NCBI RefSeq assembly: GCF_900176385.1
Contig: NZ_FWXN01000010.1
Coordinates: 102,832-166,831, forward strand
Length of the DNA: 64,000 bases
Source: Janibacter indicus
GTDB lineage: Bacteria > Actinomycetota > Actinomycetes > Actinomycetales > Dermatophilaceae
Reading direction: 5' to 3'
Both the position numbers and the translations under genes were made by a program. The stretch's first letter is position 1, and each line of letters starts with the position of its first letter. Shown here piece by piece: positions 41,715-56,757 of the stretch. The notes beneath the pieces were generated by a model. The model had not been told where the DNA came from, made no database searches, and worked only from the letters and a program-made list of their open reading frames with translations.

Positions 41715-43376
41715 CTAGAGGTACTGCCCCGTCCGCGAGCCGGTGTCGATCGATCGACCCGGCTCGGCGGCCCCGGACTTGCCGCCGATGAGCGTGCGGA
41801 TGTAGACGATCCGCTCGCCCTTCTTGCCCGAGATCTTGGCCCAGTCGTCGGGGTTGGTCGTGTTGGGCAGGTCCTCGTTCTCCTTGAACTCCGCGATGCA
41901 CGCGTCGAGCAGGTGCCCGACCCGAAGGCCCTCGGCACCGGTGGTGATGAGGTCCTTGATCGCGGCCTTCTTGGCGCGGTCGACGATGTTCTGGATCATC
42001 GCGCCGGAGTTGAAGTCCTTGAAGTAGAGGATCTCCTTGTCGCCGCCCTGGTAGGTCACCTCGAGGAACTGGTTGTCGTCGCTCTCGGCGTACATCCGCT
42101 CGACGACCGCCTCGATCATCCCCTCGACGGTGGCCTGCCGGTCGCCGTCGTGCTCCTCGAGGTCCTCGGGGTGCAGCGGCAGGTCGGCGGTGAGGTACTT
42201 GCTGAAGATGTCGCGCGCGCCCTCGGCGTCGGGGCGCTCGATCTTGATCTTCACGTCGAGCCGCCCGGGCCGCAGGATCGCCGGGTCGATCATGTCCTCG
42301 CGGTTGGTCGCGCCGATGACGATGACGTTGTCGAGGCCCTCGACACCGTCGATCTCCGCGAGCAGCTGCGGGACGATCGTCGTCTCGACGTCGGAGGAGA
42401 CGCCCGAGCCGCGGGTGCGGAAGAGGCTGTCCATCTCGTCGAAGAAGACGACCACCGGGGTGCCGTCGCTCGACTTCTCGCGGGCCCGGTGGAAGATCAG
42501 TCGGATGTGGCGCTCGGTCTCGCCGACGTACTTGTTGAGCAGCTCGGGCCCCTTGATGTTGAGGAAGTAGGCCGTGGCGCGGTCCTGCCCGGTGCGTTCG
42601 GCGACCTTGCGGGCCAGCGAGGCCGCGACCGCCTTGGCGATCATCGTCTTGCCGTTGCCGGGCGGTCCGTAGAGGAGCACCCCCTTGGGTGCCTTGAGCT
42701 GGTGCCGCTCGTAAAGGTCGGCGTGCAGGTAGGGCAGCTCGACGGCATCGCGGATCGCCTCGATCTGCGTGCTCAGGCCACCGATGTCGTCGTAGTCGAG
42801 GTCGGGGACCTCCTCGAGGACGAGGTCGGCGACCTCGGCCCGCGGGATCCTCTCGACGGCGATGTTGCTGCGCTGGTCGACGAGCACGGCGTCGCCGACG
42901 CGCACCTGCTTGCCGGTGACCCGACCCCCGCTGCGCACGACCCGCTCCTCGTCCTGGCGCATGAGCACGAGCAGGCGGTCGTCCTCGAGGACCTCCTTGA
43001 CGACGACGACCTCGCCGGCGACGTCCTCCGGGTGGACGGACACGATGTTCATCGCCTCGTTGAGCCGCACCTCCCGGCCGACCCCGAGCTCGGCCGGCTC
43101 GACGGCCGGCGAGACGGCCACGTGCATCTTGCGCCCGCCGGAGAGCACGTCGACGGTGTTGTCCTGCTCGTGGACGTCGACGACGACGGCATAGGACGAC
43201 GGGGGCTGGGCGAGCCGCTCGATCTCCTCGCGGAGGGTGACGATCTGCTGCCGGGCGTCCTTGAGCGTGCGCACGAGGCGCTCGTTCTGCGAGGCGACGG
43301 TGGCCATCTGGGACTTCTGCTGGGTCAGCTTGTCCTGCAGGGCCCGCAGGTCCTGGGGCGTGGGCTCGGTCGTCAT
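41715..43376 (-). CDS. arc: Proteasome-associated AAA ATPase Arc/Mpa
   Basis: This 553-aa protein has an N-terminal coiled coil (about 5-60, heptads with [15 protein letters not shown]), two OB domains, then an AAA domain with Walker A '[20 protein letters not shown]' and Walker B '[17 protein letters not shown]'. The C-terminus ends RTGQYL, carrying the QYL gate-opening motif that docks on PrcA. It recognises Pup by its coiled coil and unfolds pupylated proteins into the proteasome. It is separated from dop by the hydrolase insert. Confidence 0.96.
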   Translation of the reverse strand: MTTEPTPQDLRALQDKLTQQKSQMATVASQNERLVRTLKDARQQIVTLREEIERLAQPPSSYAVVVDVHEQDNTVDVLSGGRKMHVAVSPAVEPAELGVGREVRLNEAMNIVSVHPEDVAGEVVVVKEVLEDDRLLVLMRQDEERVVRSGGRVTGKQVRVGDAVLVDQRSNIAVERIPRAEVADLVLEEVPDLDYDDIGGLSTQIEAIRDAVELPYLHADLYERHQLKAPKGVLLYGPPGNGKTMIAKAVAASLARKVAERTGQDRATAYFLNIKGPELLNKYVGETERHIRLIFHRAREKSSDGTPVVVFFDEMDSLFRTRGSGVSSDVETTIVPQLLAEIDGVEGLDNVIVIGATNREDMIDPAILRPGRLDVKIKIERPDAEGARDIFSKYLTADLPLHPEDLEEHDGDRQATVEGMIEAVVERMYAESDDNQFLEVTYQGGDKEILYFKDFNSGAMIQNIVDRAKKAAIKDLITTGAEGLRVGHLLDACIAEFKENEDLPNTTNPDDWAKISGKKGERIVYIRTLIGGKSGAAEPGRSIDTGSRTGQYL

Positions 43377-43431
43377 CGTCGTGCTCCCTTCGGCCGGTCG
43401 TGTCGGCGCGGCTCCAGTCTCCCCTGTCGAC

Positions 43432-45566
<2,135 letters not shown>

Positions 45567-45598
45567 GGACACGACCCTAGGCGAGAGGACCGGATGGG

Positions 45599-45604
45599 GA
45601 TAAT
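45599..45604 (+). promoter_or_regulatory. Candidate -10 element for metH
   Basis: GATAAT matches TATAAT at five of six positions and lies 40 bases before the GTG start. No clear -35 is seen. The whole spacer to the divergent site-2 protease gene is 77 bases, too short for a cobalamin riboswitch. Confidence 0.3.
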
Positions 45605-45643
45605 GGCAGGTCCACCCGCCCCCTTCGGACAAGGATCTACCCG

Positions 45644-49362
<3,719 letters not shown>

Positions 49363-49366
<4 letters not shown>

Positions 49367-50199
49367 GCCCGAGTCTCTCGCCGTCGCGCGCGGCCGACTT
49401 CAAGCAGTGTCCGCTGCTGTACCGCTTCCGGTCGATCGACCGGCTCGACGAGGCGCCCTCCCCGGCCGCCGCGCGCGGCACGCTGGTGCACGCCGTCCTC
49501 GAAGAGCTCTTCGAGCTGCCGGCGGCCGAGCGCACCCCGGAGGCCGCGGTCGGGCTGGTGCCGGGGCGATGGCAGGCACTCGTCGAGGAGCGTCCCGAGC
49601 TCGCCGAGATGATCGCGGGCGACGAGTCGCGCACCGAGGACTCGTGGTTCGCCGAGGCGGCCGCGCTCGTCGAGCGCTGGTTCACCCTCGAGGACCCATC
49701 GAGACTCGAGCCGTCTCGACGTGAGGTCAAGGTCGAGGTCGAGCTCGAGGGGCTGACCCTGCGGGGCATCATCGATCGGGTCGACGTGGCACCGACCGGG
49801 GAGGTGCGCATCGTCGACTACAAGACCGGCCGCTCCCCCTCGGAGCGCTTCGAGGGCAAGGCCCTCTTCCAGATGAAGTTCTACGGCCTCGTCCACTGGC
49901 GCACCACGGGCCGGGTGCCGGACCTGCTCCAGCTGGTCTACCTGCGCGACGGCCAGGTGATCCGCTATGCCCCCGACGAGGCCGACCTGCTCGCGCTGGA
50001 GCGCAACGTGCGCGCCGTGTCCAGCGCCATCCAGCAGGCCAGTGTGACCGGCGACTTCCGGCCCAGCCCGTCGCGCCTGTGCAGTTGGTGCGACTTCAAG
50101 CCGCTGTGCCCGGCCTTCGGTGGGACACCGCCGCCCTTTCCCCCTTCGGCACCACCCGAGGCCACGGCCGGCGATGACCAGGACTTTGCATTGCCGTAG
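49363..50199 (+). CDS. RecB-family exonuclease with Fe-S cysteines (Cas4/AddB-like)
   Basis: This 278-aa protein has a PD-(D/E)XK nuclease core, H43 in '[13 protein letters not shown]', D138 in 'GIIDRVD' and D152-Y-K154 in 'IVDYKTG', framed by four cysteines, C16 and C240, C243, C249 ('[10 protein letters not shown]'). That layout holds a [4Fe-4S] cluster in AddB and Cas4 proteins. It is an ssDNA nuclease candidate in recombination. It starts at a GTG overlapping the metH stop. The last codons and stop (ALP-stop) lie inside a hairpin, so the C-terminus was shaped by that element. Confidence 0.85.
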
Positions 50200-50210
50200 G
50201 GCAATGCAGG
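50187..50210. repeat. Hairpin terminator copy containing a stop codon
   Basis: TGCATTGCC, loop GTAG, GGCAATGCA and a following GG are the same 24 bases as the core of the 31986-32025 hairpin. The loop TAG is the stop codon of the RecB-family gene. It separates that gene from the converging HAD gene, so it probably terminates both, and its recurrence suggests a repeated element. Confidence 0.7.
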
Positions 50211-50211
50211 C

Positions 50212-50901
50212 TCAGGTGCGCGCGGGCTCCTCGGCGCCGGTGGTGAGCGGCACCAGGTCGAAGGGGGTCAGTCCCGCCAGGCTGTCGACGCGGACCGAAC
50301 CCGGGATGGCCGGGATCTCGACGATGTGCGGGACGGCGAGCGTCGGCACACCGGCGGCCGTCGCGGAGCGCACGCCGGTCGGCGAGTCCTCGATGGCGAT
50401 GCAGGCGGCCGGGTGCACACCCAGCTGCGCGGCGGCGGTGAGATAGGGCTCGGGGTGGGGCTTGCCGTGGGTGACCACGTCGCCTGTGACCATGAGCCCG
50501 AAGGAGCCCGCCTCGGTGGCGTCGACGACGGCCCCGGCGAGGTCGGTCCACGACATCGTCACGAGCGCCTGCGGGATGTCGAGCTCACGGCAGGCAGCGA
50601 GCAGCTCACGTGCGCCGGGGCGCCACGGCACCTCCTGGGCGATCTGCTCGACGACCCGGGACTGCAACCGGTGGACGACCTCCTCGGGGGGCAGGTCGAC
50701 GGGCGAGTTGTCGAGGATGAACTGCGCCGAGACGAGCAGCGGGTTGCCGACGAGCTGGACGGCCAGCTCGTGGGTCCACGTACCGCCGAACTCCTCGACG
50801 AGCTCGTGCTCGGCGGTGATCCAGTAGGGCTCGGTGTCGACGAGGGTGCCGTCCATGTCCCACAGGACGGCGGCGGGCAGGGCGGCGGGCTCGGTGCTCA
50901 C
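50212..50901 (-). CDS. HAD-family phosphatase (phosphoglucomutase/phosphatase-like)
   Basis: This 229-aa protein has HAD motif I 'VLWDMDGTLVDTEPYW' (DxDGT), motif II 'ALVTMSWTDL', the Lys of motif III in 'HGKPHPEPYL' and motif IV 'CIAIEDSPTGVRSA'. A helical cap lies between I and II. It is a small-molecule phosphatase or mutase of unknown substrate. The GTG at 50901 is chosen. Divergent PAC2 starts 34 bases away, so both promoters share that gap. Confidence 0.88.
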   Translation of the reverse strand: MSTEPAALPAAVLWDMDGTLVDTEPYWITAEHELVEEFGGTWTHELAVQLVGNPLLVSAQFILDNSPVDLPPEEVVHRLQSRVVEQIAQEVPWRPGARELLAACRELDIPQALVTMSWTDLAGAVVDATEAGSFGLMVTGDVVTHGKPHPEPYLTAAAQLGVHPAACIAIEDSPTGVRSATAAGVPTLAVPHIVEIPAIPGSVRVDSLAGLTPFDLVPLTTGAEEPART

Positions 50902-50935
50902 AGGCGCCAAGATTACGCGTCGTAGGGTGGTGGTC

Positions 50936-51793
50936 GTGATCGAGATCGAGGACCTGCCCGAGCTGCACGACCCGGTGATGATCTGCGCCTTCGAGGGCTG
51001 GAACGACGCCGGCGAGGCTGCCTCCCGGGCGATCGAGCACCTCGGGATGCTCTGGGACGCCGAGACCGTCGCAGCCATCGACCCGGAGGACTACTACGAC
51101 TTCCAGGTGACCCGCCCGCGGGTGATCAACCAGGGTCAGGGGCGCGGCATCCACTGGAACACCACGCGCATCCTGCTGGCCTCCCCCGACAGCCTCGGCC
51201 GCGACGTCCTGCTCGTCACCGGCATCGAGCCCTCCTTCCGCTGGCGCGCCTTCACCACTGAGCTGCTCGACCTGGCCGCGGCCAACGGCGTCACGACCGT
51301 CATCACCCTCGGTGCCCTGCTCGCCGACGTCGCCCACTCCAGACCCATCCCGGTCGTGTGCACGAGCGAGGACGAGGCGGTCGCCTTCAAGCACGACCTC
51401 GAGCCTGCCCGCTACGAGGGCCCCACGGGCATCACGGGCGTCGTCGCCGACGGGGCCCACCAGGCGGAGATGGTCTCGATCTCGGCCTGGGCGAGCGTGC
51501 CGCACTACACCTCGCAGGTCCCGTGCCCCAAGGCCTCGCTCGCCCTGCTCAGCCAGCTCGAGGACCTGCTCGACACGGTCATCGACCACGGTGACCTCGA
51601 GGAGGAGGCGCAGGCGTGGGAGCGCGGCGTCGACGAGCTGGCCAACACCGACGAGGACGTCGCCGAGTACGTCTCGGCTCTCGAGAGCGCGCAGGACACC
51701 TCGGAGCTGCCCGAGGCGAGCGGCGACGCCATCGCCAAGGAGTTCGAGCGCTACCTGCGTCGTCGCGGAGACGGCACCGACAACCCCGCCTAA
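50936..51793 (+). CDS. PAC2-family protein
   Basis: This 285-aa protein begins 'MIEIEDLPELHDPVMICAFE' and continues 'GWNDAGEAASRAIEHL' and 'LLVTGIEPSFRWRAFTTELL', as in actinobacterial PAC2 proteins related to proteasome assembly chaperones. It ends with an acidic helical tail. A chaperone role has been suggested because of fold similarity, but the family is not confirmed to act on the proteasome in bacteria. The GTG at 50936 is chosen. It converges on mshC. Confidence 0.88.
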   Translation: MIEIEDLPELHDPVMICAFEGWNDAGEAASRAIEHLGMLWDAETVAAIDPEDYYDFQVTRPRVINQGQGRGIHWNTTRILLASPDSLGRDVLLVTGIEPSFRWRAFTTELLDLAAANGVTTVITLGALLADVAHSRPIPVVCTSEDEAVAFKHDLEPARYEGPTGITGVVADGAHQAEMVSISAWASVPHYTSQVPCPKASLALLSQLEDLLDTVIDHGDLEEEAQAWERGVDELANTDEDVAEYVSALESAQDTSELPEASGDAIAKEFERYLRRRGDGTDNPA

Positions 51794-51810
51794 CCGCTCC
51801 AGAGCATCGG

Positions 51811-53052
51811 TCAGAGGCGAACGCCGAGGAGTGCGTCGATCGCCCGCGCCAGCTCGCCCGGGGCCGAGCGCACCTCGCCAGGGCCCGCGAGCGACTGCTC
51901 GACCCACGTGTCGACGGCGCGCAGTGCGGCCGGGGTGTCGAGATCGTCGGCCACCGCGGTCCGGATCTGCGCGATCGTCCCCGTCGCATCGGGACCGCCG
52001 TCCGTCGATAGTCCACGACGCCAGCGCTCGAGCCGCTCCTGGGCCTGCGTGAGGTCCTGCGCCGTCCACTCCCACTCACCGCGGTAGTGGTGCGCCAGCA
52101 GGACGAGCCGGATCGCCATCGGGTCGACGCCTTCTGAGCGCAGGGTCGAGACCCGCACGAGGTTGCCCTTGGACTTGCTCATCTTCTCGCCGTCGTAGGC
52201 GACCATCGCCTGGTGCGCTGTGTGCCGGGCGAAGGGCCGCTTCCCCGTGATGGCCTCGGCCTGGACGACCGACATCTCGTGGTGCGGGAAGACGAGGTCG
52301 GTCCCGCCGCCCTGGACGTCGACGTGGTCGCCGAGGTGCTCCATGGCGATGGCCGTGCACTCGATGTGCCAGCCGGGTCGGCCGCGCCCGAGCGCGCCTG
52401 CGTCCCAGGCGGGCTCGCCCTCGCGCTCGCCGCGCCAGAGCATCGGATCGAGCGGATCACGCTTGCCTGGGCGCTGCGGGTCACCGCCCCGCTCGGCGGA
52501 GAAGGCGAGCATCGTCTCGCGGTCGAGGTGGCTGAGCTCGCCCAGTCCGCCGGCGGCGGTGAGGTCGAGGTAGGTGTCACGCACCCCGTCCTCGACGACC
52601 TCGTAGGTCACGTCGCGGTCCACGAGGCGCTGCACGGCCGCGATGATCTGGGGCATCGACTCCATGACGCCCATGAAGTGATCGGGCGGGATGACCCCGA
52701 GCGCCGTCATGTCCTCCAGGAAGAGCGCGATCTGCTCGCTGCCGAGGTCGCGCCAGTCGACACCGTCACGCGCGGCGCGCTCGAAGAGCGGGTCGTCGAC
52801 GTCGGTGACGTTTTGCACGTAGGTCACCGGACGTCCGCCGTCACGCAGCGCACGCCCGACGAGGTCGAAGGTCACGTAGGTCGCCGCGTGGCCCATGTGG
52901 GTGGTGTCGTAGGGCGTCACACCGCACACGTAGAGGCGGGCCGCGCCCTCGGGCTCGACGGGAGCCACCTCGTCACGTGCCACGTCGTGCAGGCGAAGGG
53001 AGATCGGCTCTCCGGGGACGACGGGCAGGTGGGGGGCAGGCCAGGCTCTCAC
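51811..53052 (-). CDS. mshC: Mycothiol synthesis ligase MshC
   Basis: This 413-aa protein resembles a cysteinyl-tRNA synthetase catalytic part: zinc Cys in 'LYVCGVTPYDTTHMGHAATY' (HIGH-like HMGH) and 'GEKMSKSKGNLVRVS' (KMSKS). It joins cysteine to glucosaminyl-inositol with ATP, the third step of mycothiol synthesis. It is set among the conserved SCO1664-DUF3090-phosphatase genes. The ATG at 53052 is supported by the 'MRAWPAP' N-terminus usual for the family. Confidence 0.95.
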   Translation of the reverse strand: MRAWPAPHLPVVPGEPISLRLHDVARDEVAPVEPEGAARLYVCGVTPYDTTHMGHAATYVTFDLVGRALRDGGRPVTYVQNVTDVDDPLFERAARDGVDWRDLGSEQIALFLEDMTALGVIPPDHFMGVMESMPQIIAAVQRLVDRDVTYEVVEDGVRDTYLDLTAAGGLGELSHLDRETMLAFSAERGGDPQRPGKRDPLDPMLWRGEREGEPAWDAGALGRGRPGWHIECTAIAMEHLGDHVDVQGGGTDLVFPHHEMSVVQAEAITGKRPFARHTAHQAMVAYDGEKMSKSKGNLVRVSTLRSEGVDPMAIRLVLLAHHYRGEWEWTAQDLTQAQERLERWRRGLSTDGGPDATGTIAQIRTAVADDLDTPAALRAVDTWVEQSLAGPGEVRSAPGELARAIDALLGVRL

Positions 53053-53075
53053 GCGGACAGCCTACGAGGTGGCAC

Positions 53076-53864
53076 TCACAGCGCCGGCCACGGGATCGGC
53101 GGCCAGTCACCGTGCGGCACGGGGTGGGTGCGCCTGGCCAGCAACCGGTTCACCCGGCGGCGGAGCGCGTCGAATTCGGTGGGCGTGATCAGCCCGGCCA
53201 GCTCGGCCTCGACCTCGGGTCGCGCCAGCTCGGCGTCGAGCCGGGCCAGACGCGCGAGATCGCCGTCGGGCAGGGGCTCACCGGCCCATCCCCACAGCAC
53301 CGTGCGCAGCTTGGGCTCCTCGTGCAGGCTCACGCCGTGGTCGATGCCCCAGAGGCGGCCACCGTGGTCGAGGACGTGACCGCCCTTGCGGTCGGAGTTG
53401 TTGAGGACCGCGTCGAGCACGGCCATCGAGCGCAGGCGCGGGTCGTCCGGGTGCGACAGCAGGACCGGTGCGCCCCCTTCGTCCTCGCCATCGAGGACCA
53501 CGAGGTTGCCGTCGGGCACCTCGTCGGGGCGCGTCACTGTGACGGGCGTCGGGCACAGGCTGGTGATCTCGCCGATCCACTGCTGCACGGCACCGGCGCC
53601 GGCCGGCCCGTCGCGCCAGACGGTCGGCGGCACCAGGTCGAAGCCGCCGAGCGCATCGATCCGCGACGCCGCGACCTCACGTGCGGCGAGGCTGCCGTCG
53701 GGGAAGTCCCACAGCGGTCGCTCACCGTCCACCGGCTTGTAGGCGACGGCGACAGTGGGCTGGTCGGGGCCCCGCACCTCGGCGACGAAGACGGCATTGC
53801 TCGCGAGGGGGTGCCGGCCGAGGACGACCAGGTCCCCGCCGACGAGCGAAGGGGGTGCCGCCAC
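53076..53864 (-). CDS. SCO1664-family protein (PI3/4-kinase-like fold)
   Basis: This 262-aa protein has 'VAEVRGPDQPTVAVAYKPVD' (possible nucleotide-binding Lys), 'DAVLNNSDRKGGHVLDHGG' and 'WGIDHGVSLHEEPKLRTVLW'. The 'NNSDRKGGH...GIDHG' pair resembles the catalytic and metal-binding loops of PI3/4-kinase-like enzymes. The family is conserved beside mshC in actinobacteria; its substrate is unknown. The GTG at 53864 lies three bases after the DUF3090 stop, so the pair is cotranscribed. Confidence 0.85.
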   Translation of the reverse strand: MAAPPSLVGGDLVVLGRHPLASNAVFVAEVRGPDQPTVAVAYKPVDGERPLWDFPDGSLAAREVAASRIDALGGFDLVPPTVWRDGPAGAGAVQQWIGEITSLCPTPVTVTRPDEVPDGNLVVLDGEDEGGAPVLLSHPDDPRLRSMAVLDAVLNNSDRKGGHVLDHGGRLWGIDHGVSLHEEPKLRTVLWGWAGEPLPDGDLARLARLDAELARPEVEAELAGLITPTEFDALRRRVNRLLARRTHPVPHGDWPPIPWPAL

Positions 53865-53866
53865 CG

Positions 53867-54394
53867 TCAGCGCTTGTAGCCGTTGGCCCGCGGGCAGATG
53901 TGCCCGTCGGCGTCGATGGCGCCACCGCAGAAGGGGCAGGCGGGTCGACCGGCGCGCACGACGGTCTCGCAGCGGCGGGCGAAGGCTCGCGCCTGCGCGG
54001 GACCGAGGGAGACCCGCAGGCTGTTGAGCTCGGGGGTGGCCTGGCCCTCGTCGATCTCGTCGGGATCGTGGTCGTGGGCCTCGATGAGGACCACGTGACG
54101 CTCCCCGTCCCACGAGAGGGCCAGCGCCTGGACGCGGAAGTCCTCCGCGATGGGTGTGTCGAGCGGTGCGTTGTCAGCGGCCTCCGCAGCCGCCGCGACG
54201 GTCGCCTCGAGGCCGGCGACCTGGTCGAGCAGCTCGCCGATGCGCTCGGCGAGGACCTGGGCGTGCAGCTTTTCGAGGGAGACCTGCACCCGACGGGTGG
54301 CATCGCTCGCCTGGAGGAAGAAGGTCCGCTGGCCCGCGGGGCCGACGGTGCCCAGGATGAAGCGCTCCGGGGGATCGAACTCGACGACGGTCAT
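53867..54394 (-). CDS. DUF3090-family protein with a zinc-ribbon-like tail
   Basis: This 175-aa protein begins 'MTVVEFDPPERFILGTVGPA' and ends with 'ACPFCGGAIDADGHICPRAN', where CPFC and a later Cys suggest a zinc ribbon. Two helices and a strand-rich core lie between. It is a conserved neighbour of the MSMEG_4193-type phosphatase and SCO1664-type kinase-like gene, and its start overlaps the phosphatase stop (ATGA). No function is proven. Confidence 0.88.
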   Translation of the reverse strand: MTVVEFDPPERFILGTVGPAGQRTFFLQASDATRRVQVSLEKLHAQVLAERIGELLDQVAGLEATVAAAAEAADNAPLDTPIAEDFRVQALALSWDGERHVVLIEAHDHDPDEIDEGQATPELNSLRVSLGPAQARAFARRCETVVRAGRPACPFCGGAIDADGHICPRANGYKR

Positions 54395-55113
54395 GGTGTC
54401 GACCCTAGTCCTGCACCGCCGCCGACGGCCGCGTCGCCCGTCGCCGGGGTGTCCTGCGTCGGTTTCGGCGGACGCAACACTGCGGAGCCGGTGTCGTTGG
54501 TGCGCAGCACCATCGGCCGCGTCGAGGTGTAGTGGACGACCGAGATGGAGGCGGGGTCGACGTGCAGCCGCTGGAAGTCGTCGAGCGGGGTGCCCACGGC
54601 ATCGGCGAGCACCGCCTTGATGACGTCTCCGTGGCTCACCGCGGCCCACACGGCGTGCGCGCCGTGCTCCTCGGTCACCGCGGCGTCGATCTCGCGGACG
54701 GCGGCGACGGCGCGGTCGGACATCGCCTGCATCGACTCGCCGGGGAACTCCTCACCCGAGGGGAAGGTCGCCCGGCTCGGGGTGTCCTGGACGACCCGCC
54801 ACAGCGGCTCGTCGGCGAGCTCCTTGAGGCTCCTGCCGGTCCACGCGCCGTAGCGGCACTCCCCCAGCCCGTCGTGCACCTGCGCCTCGAGCCCGTGGGC
54901 CTCGAGCAGCGGACCGGCCGTCTCGCGGCACCGTTGGAGGGGTGAGGTCGCCACGTGGACGAAGGGGGTCTCCCCCAGCCGGTCGACGAGGCCCGAGGCC
55001 TGCCCCCGCCCGGTCTCGTCCAGGGCGACACCCGGGGTCCAGCCCGCGAGGATGCCCTGGCTGTTGGCGGTGGACCGCCCGTGCCGGATGAGGATGCAGT
55101 ACGCCACGCCCAC
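54391..55113 (-). CDS. Histidine phosphatase, MSMEG_4193 family
   Basis: This 240-aa protein has 'CILIRHGRSTANSQGILAG' (RHG phosphate loop), 'LQRCRETAGPLL', 'ECRYGAWTGRSLKEL' and 'AAVSHGDVIKAVL' (second His), the phosphoglycerate-mutase-like catalytic set. It removes phosphate from a small molecule not identified here. The C-terminal 30 residues are Gly/Pro-rich and unstructured. It leads a unit with DUF3090 and SCO1664 genes next to mshC. Confidence 0.88.
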   Translation of the reverse strand: MGVAYCILIRHGRSTANSQGILAGWTPGVALDETGRGQASGLVDRLGETPFVHVATSPLQRCRETAGPLLEAHGLEAQVHDGLGECRYGAWTGRSLKELADEPLWRVVQDTPSRATFPSGEEFPGESMQAMSDRAVAAVREIDAAVTEEHGAHAVWAAVSHGDVIKAVLADAVGTPLDDFQRLHVDPASISVVHYTSTRPMVLRTNDTGSAVLRPPKPTQDTPATGDAAVGGGAGLGSTP

Positions 55114-55154
55114 ACCCTAGGCGCCGGGGCCCCCGGCCCTGAGACGATGCCCGG

Positions 55155-56159
55155 GTGATCGTCGACCAGGCCCGCTACAGCGCAGGGCGCAGACTCCCGT
55201 GCACCGACATCGGAGCGACCCTCCACGAGATCCGGTCCGAGGCGAGCGAGGACTATCTCTGGATCGGCATGCGCGACCCGTCGGCCGAGACCTTCGACGA
55301 GGTGTCGGAGCAGCTCGGGCTGCACGCCCTGGCGATCGAGGACTCGGTCAAGGGCGACCAGCGTCCCAAGATCGAGCGCTACGGCGACGGGCACTTCGTG
55401 GTCCTGCGGCCGCTGCGCTACGTCGAGGAGACCTCCGACGTCGAGTCCGGCGAGATCATGGTCTTCCTCGGGCCCGGCTACATCGTGACGATCCGCCGCG
55501 GTGAGGCCAGCCCCCTCGCCGGGCTGCGCAGCCAGCTCGAGGAGCACGACCACGAGGTCCTGAAGCACGGCCCGTGGGGTGTCTTCCACGCGATCATCGA
55601 CTTCGTCGTCGACCAGTACCTCGACATCGAGGACGAGCTGCAGATCGACCTCGACGACATCGAGGCAGGGGTCTTCTCACCCGACCAGGTCGTCGGCACC
55701 GAGGAGATCTACGCCCTCAAGCGCGAGGTGCTCGAGTTCAAGCGGGCCGCACTCCCCCTCGCCCGACCGCTCTCCCAGCTCGTCGGGCCGAGCACCCCGG
55801 TGCCGACGGAGGAGCTGCGCCTGCTCTTCCGCGACGTCCACGACCACGTCTCGCTCGTCGTCGACAACACCGAGTCGCAGGACCGCCTGCTGTCGGACGT
55901 GCTCAACGCCCATCTCGCGCAGGTGGGGGTGCAGCAGAACCAGGACATGCGCAAGATCTCCGCGTGGGCGGCGATGGCGGCCCTGCCGACGATGGTGGCC
56001 GGGATCTACGGGATGAACTTCGAGGGCATGCCCGAGCTGTCGGCGAGTGTCGAGCTCGCTGGGCGTGACGTCTACTACGGCTACCCGCTGGCCCTGCTGG
56101 CGATGGTGCTCATCTGCCTCGGGCTCTACCGCCTCTTCAAGCGCTCCGGCTGGCTCTGA
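55155..56159 (+). CDS. corA: Magnesium/cobalt transporter CorA
   Basis: This 334-aa protein has a long soluble N-terminal part with coiled-coil helices and two C-terminal membrane helices (ISAWAAMAALPTMVAGIYG, YGYPLALLAMVLICLGLY). The selectivity motif GMN is in 'YGMNFEGMPEL'. It is a pentameric Mg2+ channel. The start is a GTG. It diverges from the phosphatase gene and converges on an acidic small gene. Confidence 0.93.
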   Translation: MIVDQARYSAGRRLPCTDIGATLHEIRSEASEDYLWIGMRDPSAETFDEVSEQLGLHALAIEDSVKGDQRPKIERYGDGHFVVLRPLRYVEETSDVESGEIMVFLGPGYIVTIRRGEASPLAGLRSQLEEHDHEVLKHGPWGVFHAIIDFVVDQYLDIEDELQIDLDDIEAGVFSPDQVVGTEEIYALKREVLEFKRAALPLARPLSQLVGPSTPVPTEELRLLFRDVHDHVSLVVDNTESQDRLLSDVLNAHLAQVGVQQNQDMRKISAWAAMAALPTMVAGIYGMNFEGMPELSASVELAGRDVYYGYPLALLAMVLICLGLYRLFKRSGWL

Positions 56160-56183
56160 GGTCGGGCCTCGCCCGACCGGGCC

Positions 56184-56492
56184 TCAGGAGCGGTCGTCCG
56201 CGTCGTAGTCCTCGTCGTCGAGCCCGGAGTAGGACTGGTCGTCCTCGTCGTCGTCGTAGTCGTCGGACTCGTCGTCGTCATCGACCATGAACTGCTCGTC
56301 GACGACGACGAGCGGGGTCATCTCGCCGGTCGCGTCGTGGAGCGCGTCGTCGTAGGCCTCGAAGGCGTCGGCGAGGTCCTCGTAGGCGGCGACGACGGTC
56401 GGGTCGTCCTCGCCGCGGCGCTGGGACGAGGCCTCGAGGTGGCGCTCGAAGGCGGCGATCAGCTTGTTCAGGGCGGGGCGCGGGTCGCTCAT
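56184..56492 (-). CDS. Very acidic small protein
   Basis: This 102-aa protein has an N-terminal helical half ('MSDPRPALNKLIAAFERHLE', 'VVAAYEDLADAFEAYDDAL') and an Asp/Tyr/Ser-rich tail (DDDDESDDYDDDEDDQ...) that is surely disordered. The ATG at 56492 is chosen; a second at 56498 is possible. It is next to the DUF5703 gene in divergent orientation. Similar acidic proteins are seen in related actinobacteria but have no function assigned. Confidence 0.7.
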   Translation of the reverse strand: MSDPRPALNKLIAAFERHLEASSQRRGEDDPTVVAAYEDLADAFEAYDDALHDATGEMTPLVVVDEQFMVDDDDESDDYDDDEDDQSYSGLDDEDYDADDRS

Positions 56493-56530
56493 GGGCATGA
56501 CGCTACCGGTCATGGGCGACAATGGCACCG

Positions 56531-56731
56531 ATGCCTGAATACGAGTTCCGCACGATCGTCTTCCCCCGCGGTGCCGCGCGCTCCGCGATCCGACAGGAGC
56601 TGGCCGACCACGCCGAGTACGGCAGGTGGGAGCTGCACCGCACCGTGGTCTACATGAGCGGCAAGCAGCGAGCGTGGTTGCGCCGCAAGATCATCCGCGT
56701 GCCGCGCCCGCCGGCCCTGCCGTCACTCTGA
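56531..56731 (+). CDS. DUF5703-family small basic protein
   Basis: This 66-aa protein reads 'MPEYEFRTIVFPRGAARSAI', 'LADHAEYGRWELHRTVVYMS' and a basic C-terminus, matching DUF5703. It is a single strand-helix-strand-like unit, with Arg/Lys near the end. Function unknown; the basic patch allows nucleic-acid binding as a guess. The ATG at 56531 starts the typical family N-terminus. Confidence 0.8.
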   Translation: MPEYEFRTIVFPRGAARSAIRQELADHAEYGRWELHRTVVYMSGKQRAWLRRKIIRVPRPPALPSL

Positions 56732-56757
56732 CGGCACCGCGCCGTCGGCAGGCCCGC

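Noticed and set aside
41618..41718. Short hydrophobic frame (LGFAWVVALGTLCALCGLVL) between DUF3054 and arc.
   Set aside because: It has no suitable start codon or ribosome-binding site; probably spacer.
45567..45643. Cobalamin riboswitch before metH.
   Set aside because: Only 77 bases are available and no B12-box was seen.
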